Source of the DNA: Ceratothoa steindachneri
Lineage: Eukaryota; Arthropoda; Malacostraca; Isopoda; Cymothoidae
Reading direction: 5' to 3'
NCBI GenBank assembly: GCA_963969495.1
Contig: OZ018323.1
Span: 71,086,920 to 71,150,919 of the forward strand
Length of the DNA: 64,000 bases
Shown here: one piece after another, positions 47,195-57,851 of the stretch
Layout of the letters: every line of letters starts with the position of its first letter
Numbering within the stretch: the first letter of the stretch is position 1
Notes under the pieces: generated by a model
The model's database searches: none
Told to the model about the DNA's origin: nothing
The model's input: the letters and a program-made list of their open reading frames with translations, nothing else
Program-made: the position numbers and the translations under genes

Positions 47195-48146
47195 AAGGGT
47201 ATTTCAACAAAGATGCTAGAGCTTTGTCAGGCGATAGTGGCCCTTTTGTTAGAGTAACATCTGGCAACCTTACTGTGAACTGTTCAGTAGTACTTGGCAA
47301 GTCACGATGGAAGCTTATAGCATCGAACAGCGTTTGCAAATCATCAAATTTTATTATCAAAATCAGTGCTCCGTTCGACAAACGTCCCGCGCATTACGTG
47401 ATTTCTATCCTCGCCAAAGCGACGAGGCCCATTTTTGCATGAATGGATTTGTGAACAAGCAAAATTGTCAGATTTGGGACGAAAACAATCCACATGAGAC
47501 ACAACGGCACCAATTGCATCCAAACAAAGTCACTGTTTGGTGCGGACTTTCGTCTAACGGAATCATCGGTCCGTATTTTCTTGAGAAGGAAGATGGGATT
47601 GCCATAACCGTCAACGGCGAGACCTACAGATCGATGATACGCAGCTTCTTGTGGCCTCAACAGGATTATATGCCTGATATGGATACTAACGACATGTGGT
47701 TCCAACAGGACGGCGCTACGTATCACACTGCGCACGCCATGATAGACATTTTGCACTAGCGAATTCAGGGCAGGGTCATCTCGCGCGGCGGTGACGTCAA
47801 CTAGCCACCGAAATCATGCGATTTAACGCTATTAGACTACTTTCTTTGGAGCTACCTTAAATCGCAGGTCTATGCGAATAATCTGCAAACAGTTAATGTC
47901 CTTAAATTCAACATAACGAGCACCATCCAGCAAATTCAGCCAGATTTATGCGACAAAGTCATCGAAAATTGGGCCTCCCGAATAGGTTCCACCAAACGAA
48001 ACTGCGGAGAACATTTGAACGACGTCATATTCCAAACTTAATGCAATAAAATGTACTTTCAAATTTAAAATAAATTCAGTGCATATATCACACACAACTT
48101 CTTTACTTTACATTTAAAAATCGAGCGACCTTATTTAGAGACCCTT
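47195..48146 (+). mobile_element. Tc1/mariner-superfamily element, internally deleted
   Basis: Imperfect inverted ends: left AAGGGTATTTCAACAAAGAT (from 47195) and the complement of the right end, AAGGGTCTCTAAATAAGGTC (to 48146), match at the first six bases and about half of the next twenty. TA lies immediately outside both (47193-47194 and 48147-48148), as expected for this superfamily. At about 950 bp it is shorter than usual, which agrees with an internal deletion in the transposase. Confidence 0.7.
47307..48041 (+). pseudogene. transposase of the 47 kb element, fourth subfamily
   Basis: The plus-strand frame 47307-47759 is open for 150 codons. It starts MEAYSIEQRLQIIKFYYQNQ, the N-terminal helix-turn-helix, and jumps from SRALRDFY straight to DEAHFCMNGFVNKQNCQIW, so about 100 residues of the second DNA-binding helix region are missing. 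It continues with HPNKVTVWCGLSSNGIIGPY and DMWFQQDGATYHTAHA (second catalytic Asp). After the stop the sequence stays coherent: RIQGRVISRGGDVN, PPKSCDLTLLDYFLWSYLKS (third Asp), VIENWASRIGSTKRNCGEHL and NDVIF near the end. The first catalytic Asp (DEAHF) is also kept. One or two stops and the deletion inactivate it, yet it is the best preserved transposase here. Confidence 0.9.
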
Positions 48147-48149
48147 TAT

Positions 48150-49389
48150 ATACAAGGTACTGCAATAAGACCTTCGCTTAATGGAACGACAAAACGTATA
48201 ACATACGATATTACGATTTATATTTTCTAAATAACATCAATTAAATAGCCGCCCCAAATGTAGATGGAGTATTGAATTGTCTCTCAGAAGTTTTCCATTG
48301 ATCTGTAGACCATATTGCGTGGAATTACCGGGAATTCCTGCGTTATTGTTATCTTGAATTCTTGAATATTTCCTGGAGGGTGTTGGTAAACATGTGATTT
48401 CAGGTACTCCCATAGAAAATGACAAATCCGGCGAACATGAGGTTCCCCTCAATATCACACTAGAAACAGATAAGATGACCCAGAAACAATTCTCTGAGAA
48501 TTTCGAGTTAACGTCGAGATGTATCCGATATGGTACCATCTTGCTAGAAAAATACATCTCCTAGAATATAATCGTTGAGTAACTCATTGAATTTTTAACG
48601 GCAAAAGTTTTGATCAATTCATAATAATAACATGACTTTACCTTCAACCTAACAGCATCCTTTTCCAAAAAAATAAGCAACCCTCAGACCGAAATCACCT
48701 ATAGCACACCAGTCAGTGAGTTTCTGATTGTGGACTGGTCGCCGGTAGAGTTCACGAGGGTCATTGTTAGACTAATACCTAATATTTTATTTGTTGACCA
48801 TCCTGAAAAATGGAAAGGAGCTTCAATACTAAAGATAAGAATAGCTGTTAGGAGAACCCTTTGGAGAATGTCTCCACACAAAGTTTCCGGATTCCATTAT
48901 TCTATCCCTCAACTACTGCAGAACCATTATTTCATAGGGAGGCATTTAGAGTGTCCTGAATAAAATTCTTTGGACACTTCGATCAGACACGTGTAAGGCA
49001 CTCGCGTGTTTCCATGGAGAATGCCTGGGAGAATGCTGTATCGAACTTCTCATAGCTGTCACATTTCTAGCCATGTTGCGGTCCTAGGTCCAGCAGGACA
49101 TTTTCATGTTAAAGCTGACCCTATTCGCCTAAGGTTTAAGACCCAACCATAATTTTTCTCCATCCGCAACGGGATCATAACAGACACGAGCAAAATGTAT
49201 CCGGAAGGCTGGCTTTGTTGTTATCGCTGATATACCATTCCTGACACACTTTGACAACAAGAGGACAATACTCTGCCCTTATAACATGTTGGTAATTAAA
49301 CCTACATGATCCCACGGACCTGAAACTTCCACGCCCACAGTTGTACCTCTCCCACAAGTCAAGATTAATGCCCCTTCCAAATAGGGGAG

Positions 49390-49392
<3 letters not shown>
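48150..49392. other. no gene recognised
   Basis: Open frames at 48237-48557 (minus, 106 codons), 48730-48963 (plus, 77 codons) and 49175-49357 (minus, 60 codons) have mixed composition but no motif I can assign. The 106-codon frame has a hydrophobic stretch near residues 24-36. Confidence 0.4.

Positions 49393-49462
<70 letters not shown>
49393..49462. repeat. (AT)n microsatellite
   Basis: About 70 bases of uninterrupted AT, abutting the left arm of a large palindrome. Confidence 0.98.
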
Positions 49463-49463
<1 letters not shown>

Positions 49464-49465
<2 letters not shown>

Positions 49466-49901
49466 ACAAAGCTCGCAGGAAAAATTAATACGAGGATTCC
49501 AAGTACTTTCGAACTTTATTTCAAGTTCTTTATCAAGGAATAACAGAAGTATTGAAAATTATAATATTTATAAGGATGATAGAGAGGAGAGGAAACGCCC
49601 ACAAAAAAGCCAAAAACCAATCAACAAAATGAATTAATATGAAATGGAGACCTTAGGAAGAGCGAAGTTAAATACAAAATAAGATCATGTTTTGTATTTA
49701 ACTTCGCTCCCCTAAGGTTTCCATTTCATATTAATTCATTTTGTTGATTGATTTTTGGCTTTTTTGTGGGCGTTTCCTCTCCTCTCTATCATTATAAATA
49801 TTATAATTTTCAATACTTCTGTTATTCCTTGATAAAGAACTCAAAATAAAGTTCGAAATTACTTGGAATCCTCGTATTAATTTTCCCTGTGGGCTTTGTT
49901 G
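49464..49901. repeat. large palindrome 1 (arms ~214 bp)
   Basis: Left arm 49464-49679 and right arm 49690-49901 are inverted copies separated by 10 bases, with roughly 95 percent complementarity. Outer ends read CAACAAAGCTCGCAGG and its diverged complement CCCTGTGGGCTTTGTTG. The centre is AATACAAAA / TTTTGTATT. The left end abuts an (AT)n tract; about 100 bp to the right lies another. Each arm carries a smaller hairpin (GAACTT...AAGTTC) followed by CGAAA. It may be a fold-back transposon (long-arm MITE) or two copies of one element inserted in opposite directions. Confidence 0.9.
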
Positions 49902-49999
49902 AATTTATTGCTTACTCACGCGATACTTTTGGAGTTTTCCACACATTTTTGTAGAGATATATGAGTTAACAGAGGCAGTTAAGAAGTTGCGAGTGTGTG

Positions 50000-50052
<53 letters not shown>
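50000..50052. repeat. (AT)n microsatellite with (GT)n edge
   Basis: GTGTGTGT (49992-49999) runs into about 50 bases of AT with one AAT interruption. Confidence 0.97.
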
Positions 50053-50054
<2 letters not shown>

Positions 50055-50600
50055 AGGTCTTTCATATGGCGAAGAAAAAGAATGAAAGAAAAACAAAACC
50101 CACCTGGGTTTCTCTAAGCCACTCTACCTAGTCTCCGGTCACATACAAGTACGATAAAAATGGTAAATTTAGGAGACAGTTATTCCTGACCTCTGCTCAA
50201 AAGGCCTAACCTCCGAGGGTGTATTTATAAACAAACAAGTCAAAAATTCAAACTGTTGATTTTGTATTACGCTATCCCAGAGCGACACGATGCCAAGCAC
50301 GGCTGAATTGATACCCACTTCTGTCGATTCAACATGAGATCCAGTTTCCCAGTTGAAACGGTCTAGGATGAGAAATAATAGACGCCCTAAAGCCAGGGAA
50401 CCCTCAAGTCCCCCTTTGTTATCCCTCTCCCCCTCCCATACTCGCGGGAGTAATTCTAGTATAAAAATGTTCGTCAGGAGAAAAAGAGGACTTTTTTGTT
50501 TCGTCACAACATCGATGAGAACATGCCGGGATAGAATTCCCACTGCAAGTTAGGAAAGACTTTCATTTTCTTGGGCAATACCAGATTGCGCCAAAATAAT
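50053..50600. other. no gene supported
   Basis: The minus frame 50169-50543 is open for 124 codons (for example ELLPRVWEGERDNKGGLEGS) and GC-richer than its surroundings, but I recognise no domain. The overlapping plus frame is likely its shadow or the reverse. Confidence 0.35.
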
Positions 50601-50692
50601 CGGCACAGTTCGATTACCAAAAATCGTCAAGTGATCTCACCTCCAAGTACCGTCGGCACAGTTTGATTACCAAAGATCGCCAAGTGATCTTA
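50601..50692. repeat. two-unit tandem duplication, 53-bp period
   Basis: CGGCACAGTTCGATTACCAA (50601) recurs as CGGCACAGTTTGATTACCAA (50654), followed in both by AAGTGATCT. The two 40-bp cores differ at a handful of positions. Confidence 0.85.
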
Positions 50693-50699
50693 TCCTAGC

Positions 50700-51420
50700 T
50701 GAGTTTGACACCCCAAACTAGAGATAGATTTCTCACCCAAAAGAGAAGCTCTACAAGCGAAATCAAATCGCTAGAAAATCATACATCCATCTTTAAGCCT
50801 CGTGTGAGAAAACCTTTTCAAGTTCATAAATGCCAGACGCATCGCTTCTTCAATCGGCGTTTTGTTTTGGTTCCTTCTCCTCCGTCACCTCGAAATTTGC
50901 CTGACGTCACTTGTCCCCCCTCGATCGAAGTAACACCCTCTATTGAGAAGCAAATAAACTAGACTCACAACACCTCTCCTGACAATATTCGAATGAGTAA
51001 TCAATTCAATTTTCATGTCCCCGTGCGTTTAACGTAGATTATTTGTATATCTTAAACAAGAATTTTTTTGAAGGAAATTGTTCTTCCTTAAAGCAACAAG
51101 AAATCAAATGTCGGTAACGGGAATTAAGAATAACAATTTTAAGTTGTATTTATGTACGTGTATATATTAATTTTGTTTGAGTTGATTAATGTACAGTAAA
51201 GGTCTATTTTGGTTGAAGTGTTGAAATTATCCTTGAAAGAGTTGCGTTCGCAGTAGCTAGTATATTAAAGAGAGAACTCCCTTTTATATTCATTCAATAG
51301 AATAAAAATAAGAAAAGCGCTCTTAGAGATCGATCCTGAAGCGATCACTGGAAGTACGAACGTACGACCCACTTTATTAATCATAATAATAATAATAAAA
51401 AAATAATCTCGGCTAACCCA
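50700..51420. other. no gene supported
   Basis: An 85-codon plus frame (50705-50962) is Ser/Pro/Lys-rich without a recognisable domain. The remainder is AT-rich. Confidence 0.4.
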
Positions 51421-51421
51421 C

Positions 51422-51434
51422 GACACACACACAA

Positions 51435-51515
<81 letters not shown>
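51422..51515. repeat. (CA)n-(AT)n compound microsatellite
   Basis: About 30 bases of CA (51422-51452) followed by about 63 bases of AT, abutting palindrome 2. Confidence 0.98.
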
Positions 51516-51520
<5 letters not shown>

Positions 51521-51754
51521 GAGGATAAATCCCAGAGCCACGAGAAACGGATGTAGCATCGTTTAATTTTTCACTACGTTTCGAAAACTACAAGTTTTCA
51601 TCTTCAGGCTAGAATAAGTTTACAAAGTTAATACATATTAACTTTGTAAACTTATTCTAGCCTGAAGATGAAAACTTGTAGTTTTCGAAACGTAGTGAAA
51701 AATTAAAAGATGCTGCATCCGTTTCTCGTGGCTCTGGGATTTATCCTCAATATT
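51515..51754. repeat. large palindrome 2 (arms 118 bp)
   Basis: Left arm 51515-51632 and right arm 51637-51754 are equal in length, separated by ACAT, and differ at only two positions (116 of 118 complementary). Outer ends are AATATTGAGG and CCTCAATATT, and TA can be read on both sides. The right arm carries CCTGAAGATGAAAACTTGTA then GTTTTCGAAACGT: a 7-bp hairpin flanked by CTGAAGA and CGAAAC. The left arm has its mirror image. (AT)n tracts lie immediately left and 37 bp to the right. Confidence 0.95.
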
Positions 51755-51786
51755 AAATGCAGGCTTCACGGCCGAGCTCCATATGG

Positions 51787-51790
<4 letters not shown>

Positions 51791-51859
<69 letters not shown>
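51791..51859. repeat. (AT)n microsatellite
   Basis: About 69 bases of AT. CGAAA-type hairpins face it from both sides (51661-51693 plus strand, 52012-52040 minus strand). Confidence 0.98.
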
Positions 51860-51862
<3 letters not shown>

Positions 51863-52011
51863 AAATACCATGGTATATTTCGTCTTGATCAATTTCCTTT
51901 GGCAACTTTCTATTATTTTTTCGTCCATCTTGTAGATGGTAGATCACTTGTCTTATATTCATCTCTTTTTCTAATAAATGGGTTTGGTCAAAACCAAACT
52001 TAAATTGCTAA

Positions 52012-52040
52012 GCTTTCGATCAATTTGATCATCTTCGGAA
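52012..52040 (-). other. isolated CGAAA-type hairpin
   Basis: Minus strand TTCCGAAGATGATCAA then ATTGATCGAAAGC. GATCAA/TTGATC form the stem, GAAGA precedes it and GAAAGC follows. Same layout as the hairpins in the palindromes, and again the 3' side faces an (AT)n tract (51791-51859). Confidence 0.7.
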
Positions 52041-52313
52041 CTTCTTTATGTAATCTTTCCTTCTTTACTGATGAAGAATGGTGAAGTCAGAATCTGCTAT
52101 ACTGAAAGAAAATAAGATAAGATAAGATTTATTAAGAAAAGAGTTATAATGAGTATTTTTACAAACACATGAGTAAAAATAATTAGGTTAATAGTGGTGA
52201 AGAACACAAACACAAAAGAACAGTAGAGATGGGAAAGTTGCATCGATAAGTAAGAGGAACGAAGCTCCATGATCGGTGGAGAACACTCATAATTGTTTCA
52301 GTTTAGAGATTTA

Positions 52314-52892
<579 letters not shown>

Positions 52893-54640
52893 TTAAAAGA
52901 GTTCTTTACTCACCACACGGAAGCACGAATCCAAAATGTAGAGCGTGTTGTCCGCCAGCGTTCCTTCGATCTCCCTCGGTGAGTTTGGTCCATCGAAGAT
53001 CCACTTAAACTTCCCATCACGGATTCCATGGTGTAGTTTCGTCTCGTCTCCTACTGGGAGTTTGCGCGTGGGTGTCCCGAGGACCTGGAAGTTCAGGTCC
53101 CTGGCTTCGTAGAAAAATCCTTCTTCCAGGATGTACTTCTCCTCCGTGAGGGGCACCCTCTGGTACTCCGAGCGTTCTTCTTCCTCTTCCTCGGGTGTTT
53201 CCTCTTCTTCTTCAATCTTCTTTTGTCTATGTCTATCCTTTTAGTTTGAACTTTTGTATTCCGTTACTTCTTCTATCTCGAACTCTTACTCAGTAGTAGT
53301 GGTTTCTTCTTCTCTTTCGATAGTTTTCTTTTCCTTTTTTTCTTTTGGCCTTCGCTTTTCGGAATTTTTCCTTAGGATATATTCAATTGTTGTTCATCTT
53401 CTTATAGTGCTTCCTCTTCTATTTCTGTTATTTATTTAATACTATTTTTCCCTGGGTTATCGGCAAATTGTATTTTCATAATTCTTTAGACGCGGGGTTC
53501 GGTGGAAACCATAGTTTCTTTCTCACCCCGTTCATCTGCAGAACTCGGTTTAATTCTTCCGCCTGCGTTCCGGGGTATGCCAGGTTTACTAGATGTGAAA
53601 AAATGATCATAGTCATAATTTCTCTCCTTTCCTTTGGCATTTATAGAGTCGTTGCTTTGGTTTAAAATTTTATCGGCGTCGTCGCTGCCTCTAGGTATGT
53701 CCTTGACTTTGCCTCCTTTTCTTTTTTCAGTTTTTCCTTTTGCGCCTGTATTGCTTTCTTCCTGACGGAGCATCTAATGACCATAGCTTTCTGTTCTCCT
53801 TTGCAGTTTATACATTGCGGGTTTTCTGCTCTGCATTCCTTCCACTCGTGCCCGAGTCTGAATCAGTTGGAGCAGGCGATACTGGTTAGGGGGCAGTCTC
53901 CCGTGTTATGGTGTTCGACTGCGTAACACTTAAAACAGCAGTTGATCGAGATAAACTCTTCTGCCGCAATTTGATCGGGTGAAACCCTAAGGTAGAACCT
54001 ACGCAGTCCCTCGCTCATAGCTCTTCGTGCCATTTTAATGCTAGAGAACAATACTTTTACAATGTGCTGCCGATTGCAGAATATCTCCACTCTTGTTATT
54101 TTTTCCCATTTATGATTGGTACTTAATTCTTCCTTGATTTCCTCAGTGGAGTTGTCAGTAAAGAATGGGTCTAGTCATCGCATGATTATAGTTCGTTGAA
54201 CCAATATCTCGTTTGGAATTGTGGCTTCGAGTCCAATCTTGTTAAGGCTATTCTTAGTTTCTTCTGAGACAAACTTTTCCACGTCTTCCATGATATCGCA
54301 GATGGCTGTGTACTCAGAGGGCGTTCTAATTACCTGTATTGGCGAAATATTTAGGACTCCGAAGGTAGACTGCATGACAGTCATCCTCGTCGGGTTTTCC
54401 CCCTTCTTAAGGTGCGAAGGGACACCTTTTTGTTTTCCTGTGGGGCTAACCTCATGAGTCTCCTTTGGATAAGGAGCTCCCCTACTTGTGGGATTCGTTT
54501 ATTCTTCCGAGATAACGAAACTTCGCCTTGCAATCGGTTAAAAAAGACTGGAATAGGCTATGAGCTTACCCGCGACTTTACGTCCTTTACCGCGTCCGTC
54601 ACATCACAAACGATCAATATTCTACCTCTATACTGAAAAA
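52893..54640 (-). pseudogene. ORF1 (Gag-like) of a truncated non-LTR retrotransposon
   Basis: Minus strand. After a frameshifted N-terminal part (54640-54175), a block reads VLFSSIKMARRAMSEGLRRF then CCFKCYAVEHHNTGDCP, a zinc knuckle of the jockey/CR1 Gag type. After a TGA come LGHEWKECRAENPQCINCKG and a basic tail, giving two more Cys/His knuckles. A Lys/Glu-rich linker (53773-53160) follows, purine-rich on this strand. The C-terminal frame 53156-52893 has LNFQVLGTPTRKLPVGDE, GIRDGKFKWIFDGPNSPREI and LYILDSCFRVVS, which lines up with the C terminus of ORF1 in the neighbouring element (57852-58244). The protein would bind element RNA. No ORF2 follows, so only the 5' half is present. Confidence 0.75.
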
Positions 54641-54892
54641 TCTAGAAAGAAAGGATTCAAAGATCATAAAAGAAAGGAAAAGGGGTGTGATAGTACGAAA
54701 GGGAAAATATAGAAAAAGTGGTATTTTAGTAAGAGAATGATGTGCCAGTACGTCTGGATATGGCTTTTCATGCACTTGTATGATGCTTCCGTACATGTTA
54801 TTTGAGCATTCGAGCCTTTGTTTTTATACTTTTGTATTTTTGTAGCGAGAGCTATCTCTGTTACTTGGTCATCTAGTTACTTTGACGTAGTT

Positions 54893-54973
54893 TTGTCCAC
54901 TACGGATAATTTTATTGTGCCTTATTCATTTACCATCTTGTCCACTACGGAATTTTTTTTTGTCCACTACGGA
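54893..54973. repeat. three copies of a 14-bp motif
   Basis: TTGTCCACTACGGA occurs at 54893, 54938 and 54960. It lies between the end of one non-LTR element and the start of the next on the minus strand, so it could belong to a 3' or 5' untranslated region. Confidence 0.9.
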
Positions 54974-55156
54974 TCTTTTTATTTTGTAACATTTGGTTTA
55001 ACATCCAATTATTCGGATATTTATATTTATTGTTTTTCCGGTGAGAAATAGTTAGTTGTAAATCGGTTCCAGGTATTCTTGCAACCGCTGTTGGCTGCTG
55101 GCAAATCCTTGTCGGTAATGTCTATTTGGGTCGTCAATTACGGGTATTTCTATATC

Positions 55157-57779
55157 CTACATGACTCTTTCGGGTAAGTGATCATGCATGCTCCATATTC
55201 TTGTCGCTCTGCTGTGTAACGTCACATTCAGGGGATCGATTCCTGCGAGTTCGTGTAATCTAATCGATGGGATCATGTCTAGTAAACTGACATCGAGGAT
55301 GAAGCGTAGTGCTTGATTTTGTACTACCTGTGCCATGCAAATTTGTGTTTTGCTTGCCAAATGTAATGGAACGGCGGGTTATAGCAAGATTGGCCTAACT
55401 AAGGCCAAATACAACTTCCTTTTATTGCGGAAGGAGAGTCTTTTGAACCTAGAAAGTTGTCCAAGTCTGATCTTGGCTTGCGAGACCTTATCTCTAATAT
55501 GATAATATGATTGGTATACCCAATTTGATGTAATCTTCAATCCCAGAACTAGGGCTTCTCGTGTATATGGATAGTACTCGTCATTTGATATAATGTCGGC
55601 CGTTTCGATACGTCCGATAGGGAGAATTTTAAATTTATCCATATTGGTGCGGATTTTATTCATTTTTTCATGGAGGTTGAGATTGTTGATTTCCCCGGCT
55701 GTCCTATTTGCGACGTCTACTGGAGCTTGGTAGTCGCTTGTTATAATTTGAGTAATGTCGTCTGCTAGCTGGACATATATAGCGTAATCTTGAGTAGGAA
55801 AAGGGAGGTCACTCGTGTAGATGGTATACAATGTTGGGCTCAGACACCCCCCTTGAGGCACCCCTGTGTTGAATGAAAAGGGTTGCCCTTCTTGATCATT
55901 GATTTTTATGGTTGCCTCTCTACCCTCCAAATAATCACAAAGGATTCTGGTGATATTGGTTTCAATCTCAAGGTTACATAATTTGATCTTCAATCCAGGC
56001 ACCCAGACCTTGTCAAATGCAGAGGCCACGTCTCTGAGTACGACGTCCACCCTCCTATTTTTGGCCTTTGCATTTGCAATGTACTCTGCCATAAGAGCAA
56101 GGGCAGTTTCAGTACCGAGGTGAGTACGGAATCCATGTTGTTGTCTGTTTTATCCGTCCCTTATTTCAAGAAGGTTTTTTAGCCTGTCGTTCAGAAGTTT
56201 CTCCAAAAGTTTCCCAATAAATTCTAGAAGGGGAATGATCTTGTAACTTTTGACTTCCTTTTTAGGCTTCCCTGGTTTCAAGATAAAGATCATTCTGGCG
56301 GTTTTGAGTAGATCTGGGAAGTAGCCAACGTTTAAGCAGTCATTGAAGAGACTTAGTATGGCTTCACTGAGGTTTAGAGGGGCATTCCCTAAGTGCGCCT
56401 TGTTAATACCTGATACGCCAGGGGCCCTCTGCTTAAAGTTCTGTAAAGCTTTCTCGAATTCTTCATGAGTGAACGGTTCTCCTTCAGCTTCTGCTCGTCG
56501 GGTGTGATCGACGAAGTGGTACGGCGTTATGGTTGATCCTCGCTCTTCCAGGTTTGACAAGACTTTTTCCTCATATTCCAAGTCAAATTCGTCATTTTCT
56601 TCCTCCATTATGTCGAATTTTCTCTTCAAGTACTCTCTGAAGTGGAATTCTATTTCTTGGTCCTCGGTGATCGTTCTAACCTTAGCTGTGATGGTAATAT
56701 TGGTCTTACTTTGCTGAGTGCCATTTAACCTTCTAATCTGAAACTAAAATTTCATGGGGTCGTTTTCCACGTTCATCTTATCAATCATACCATCCCAGAT
56801 TGTCTTAGACTCCTCGCTGATGAGATATTTGATTTCCATGCGCAGGTTCCTAAGTTCACGGTATCGTACCGCCGTGTTCCCATTCTCGTTTATTTCTGCA
56901 ATAAGTTCCTCCAGTCTGTCTTTCCTTAACGTAATCTCCTCATTCCATCGTGGAGCAGGGAGAGTTTTATATTCAACCCTCGGGATAGCTACTCTATCTG
57001 CTTCCTTGATCTTGGTGGTGAGGTTTTCGAAGTGCCAATCTATGTCTTCGAGGGTAGATCCGTCCAACGGATCTATCCGATAATCTTGGAGGACTCTCTT
57101 ATATTCGAGCCAGTCAGCCTTGGGCAAGCATTTACGGGAGGGGATTTTGACCTGGATAGGTGAGATCGAGATTATAGTGATCATGCTAAGGTGATCAGAT
57201 GGAGAATAAGGGCCAGGGACGGTATTTTGGTTTAGCGCAAAACTGTCCTTCGTTTGTACGATGTCGGGAGTAGTTGAAGATCTCCTCGTTAAGTACGTAG
57301 CGAAATCTGGACCTGCTCTATTTACCACGCCGCGTTCCATAAGAAGCCTCAGGGAGTTACCTGCCCCATTGAATGTCTGTTTCCCTGTAGCGAGCATTTA
57401 GGTCACTGATGAGAATCACTAAGCAGTTCCTTCGAAAATACGGGCAAATACGATCTCCTTGGTGGCTGGTACCCTACTGCAATAACTAAATCGTCGATAA
57501 GCGTACTTATTTTTACCACTAGATACAATTCTTCTAGGTCGCTTCTCTCTTTGAATTTGATGCCCTTCCGCACTGCAAGGGCGACGCCGTCATATCTCTC
57601 ATTAGTGTAACTAGTCATGATGGTGGTATAGTTATACAGTTTTATTAGGTCGGTTTCTGGGTTAAGTCCGTGTTCAGATATAAGGACGATATCTGGGTCT
57701 ACCTCACGGATTATATTGTAGTAGACGAATTTTTTTCCCATCCAGCCATTAACGTTAAGAGAAAAGATCTTTAGTTTGT

Positions 57780-57780
<1 letters not shown>
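55157..57780 (-). pseudogene. ORF2: endonuclease plus reverse transcriptase of non-LTR element
   Basis: Minus strand. The endonuclease starts at the edge of the (AT)n tract with LKIFSLNVNGWMGKKF, keeps VDPDIVLISEHGL (catalytic Glu position) and ISDLNARYRETDIQW (D-x-N motif), shifts frame near 57400, and ends with PYSPSDHLSMITI (SDH motif). The linker includes WNEEITLRKDRLEELI and stops once at NDPMKF-TAG, where the 61 kb copy has KKFW. Reverse transcriptase: FILKPGKPKKEVKSYKIIPL, one TAA before HGFRTHLGTETALA, DVASAFDKVW, GVPQGGCLSPTLYTIYTSDL and YVQLADDITQI (catalytic A-D-D). A last stop at PILL-TAA precedes a tail ending LPERVM. Intact, it would nick target DNA and prime reverse transcription there. 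Confidence 0.9.

Positions 57781-57781
<1 letters not shown>

Positions 57782-57840
<59 letters not shown>
57782..57840. repeat. (AT)n microsatellite between ORF1 and ORF2
   Basis: About 59 bases of AT lie between the stop of ORF1 and the first endonuclease codons of the non-LTR element. Confidence 0.98.
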
Positions 57841-57841
<1 letters not shown>

Positions 57842-57851
57842 GTTGTCCATA

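Noticed and set aside
47394..47756. 120-codon minus-strand frame
   Set aside because: Antisense shadow of the plus-strand transposase at 47307-48041.
49341..49637. 98-codon frame with a long Tyr-Ile alternation (also 51638-51928 and 51710-52003)
   Set aside because: The alternation is only the translation of (AT)n microsatellites; the flanks are non-coding.
51661..51693. Hammerhead ribozyme
   Set aside because: CTGAAGA and GAAAC fit the core, but there is an extra base before stem II and I could not find paired stems I and III with a proper cleavage triplet, so I did not annotate it as a ribozyme.
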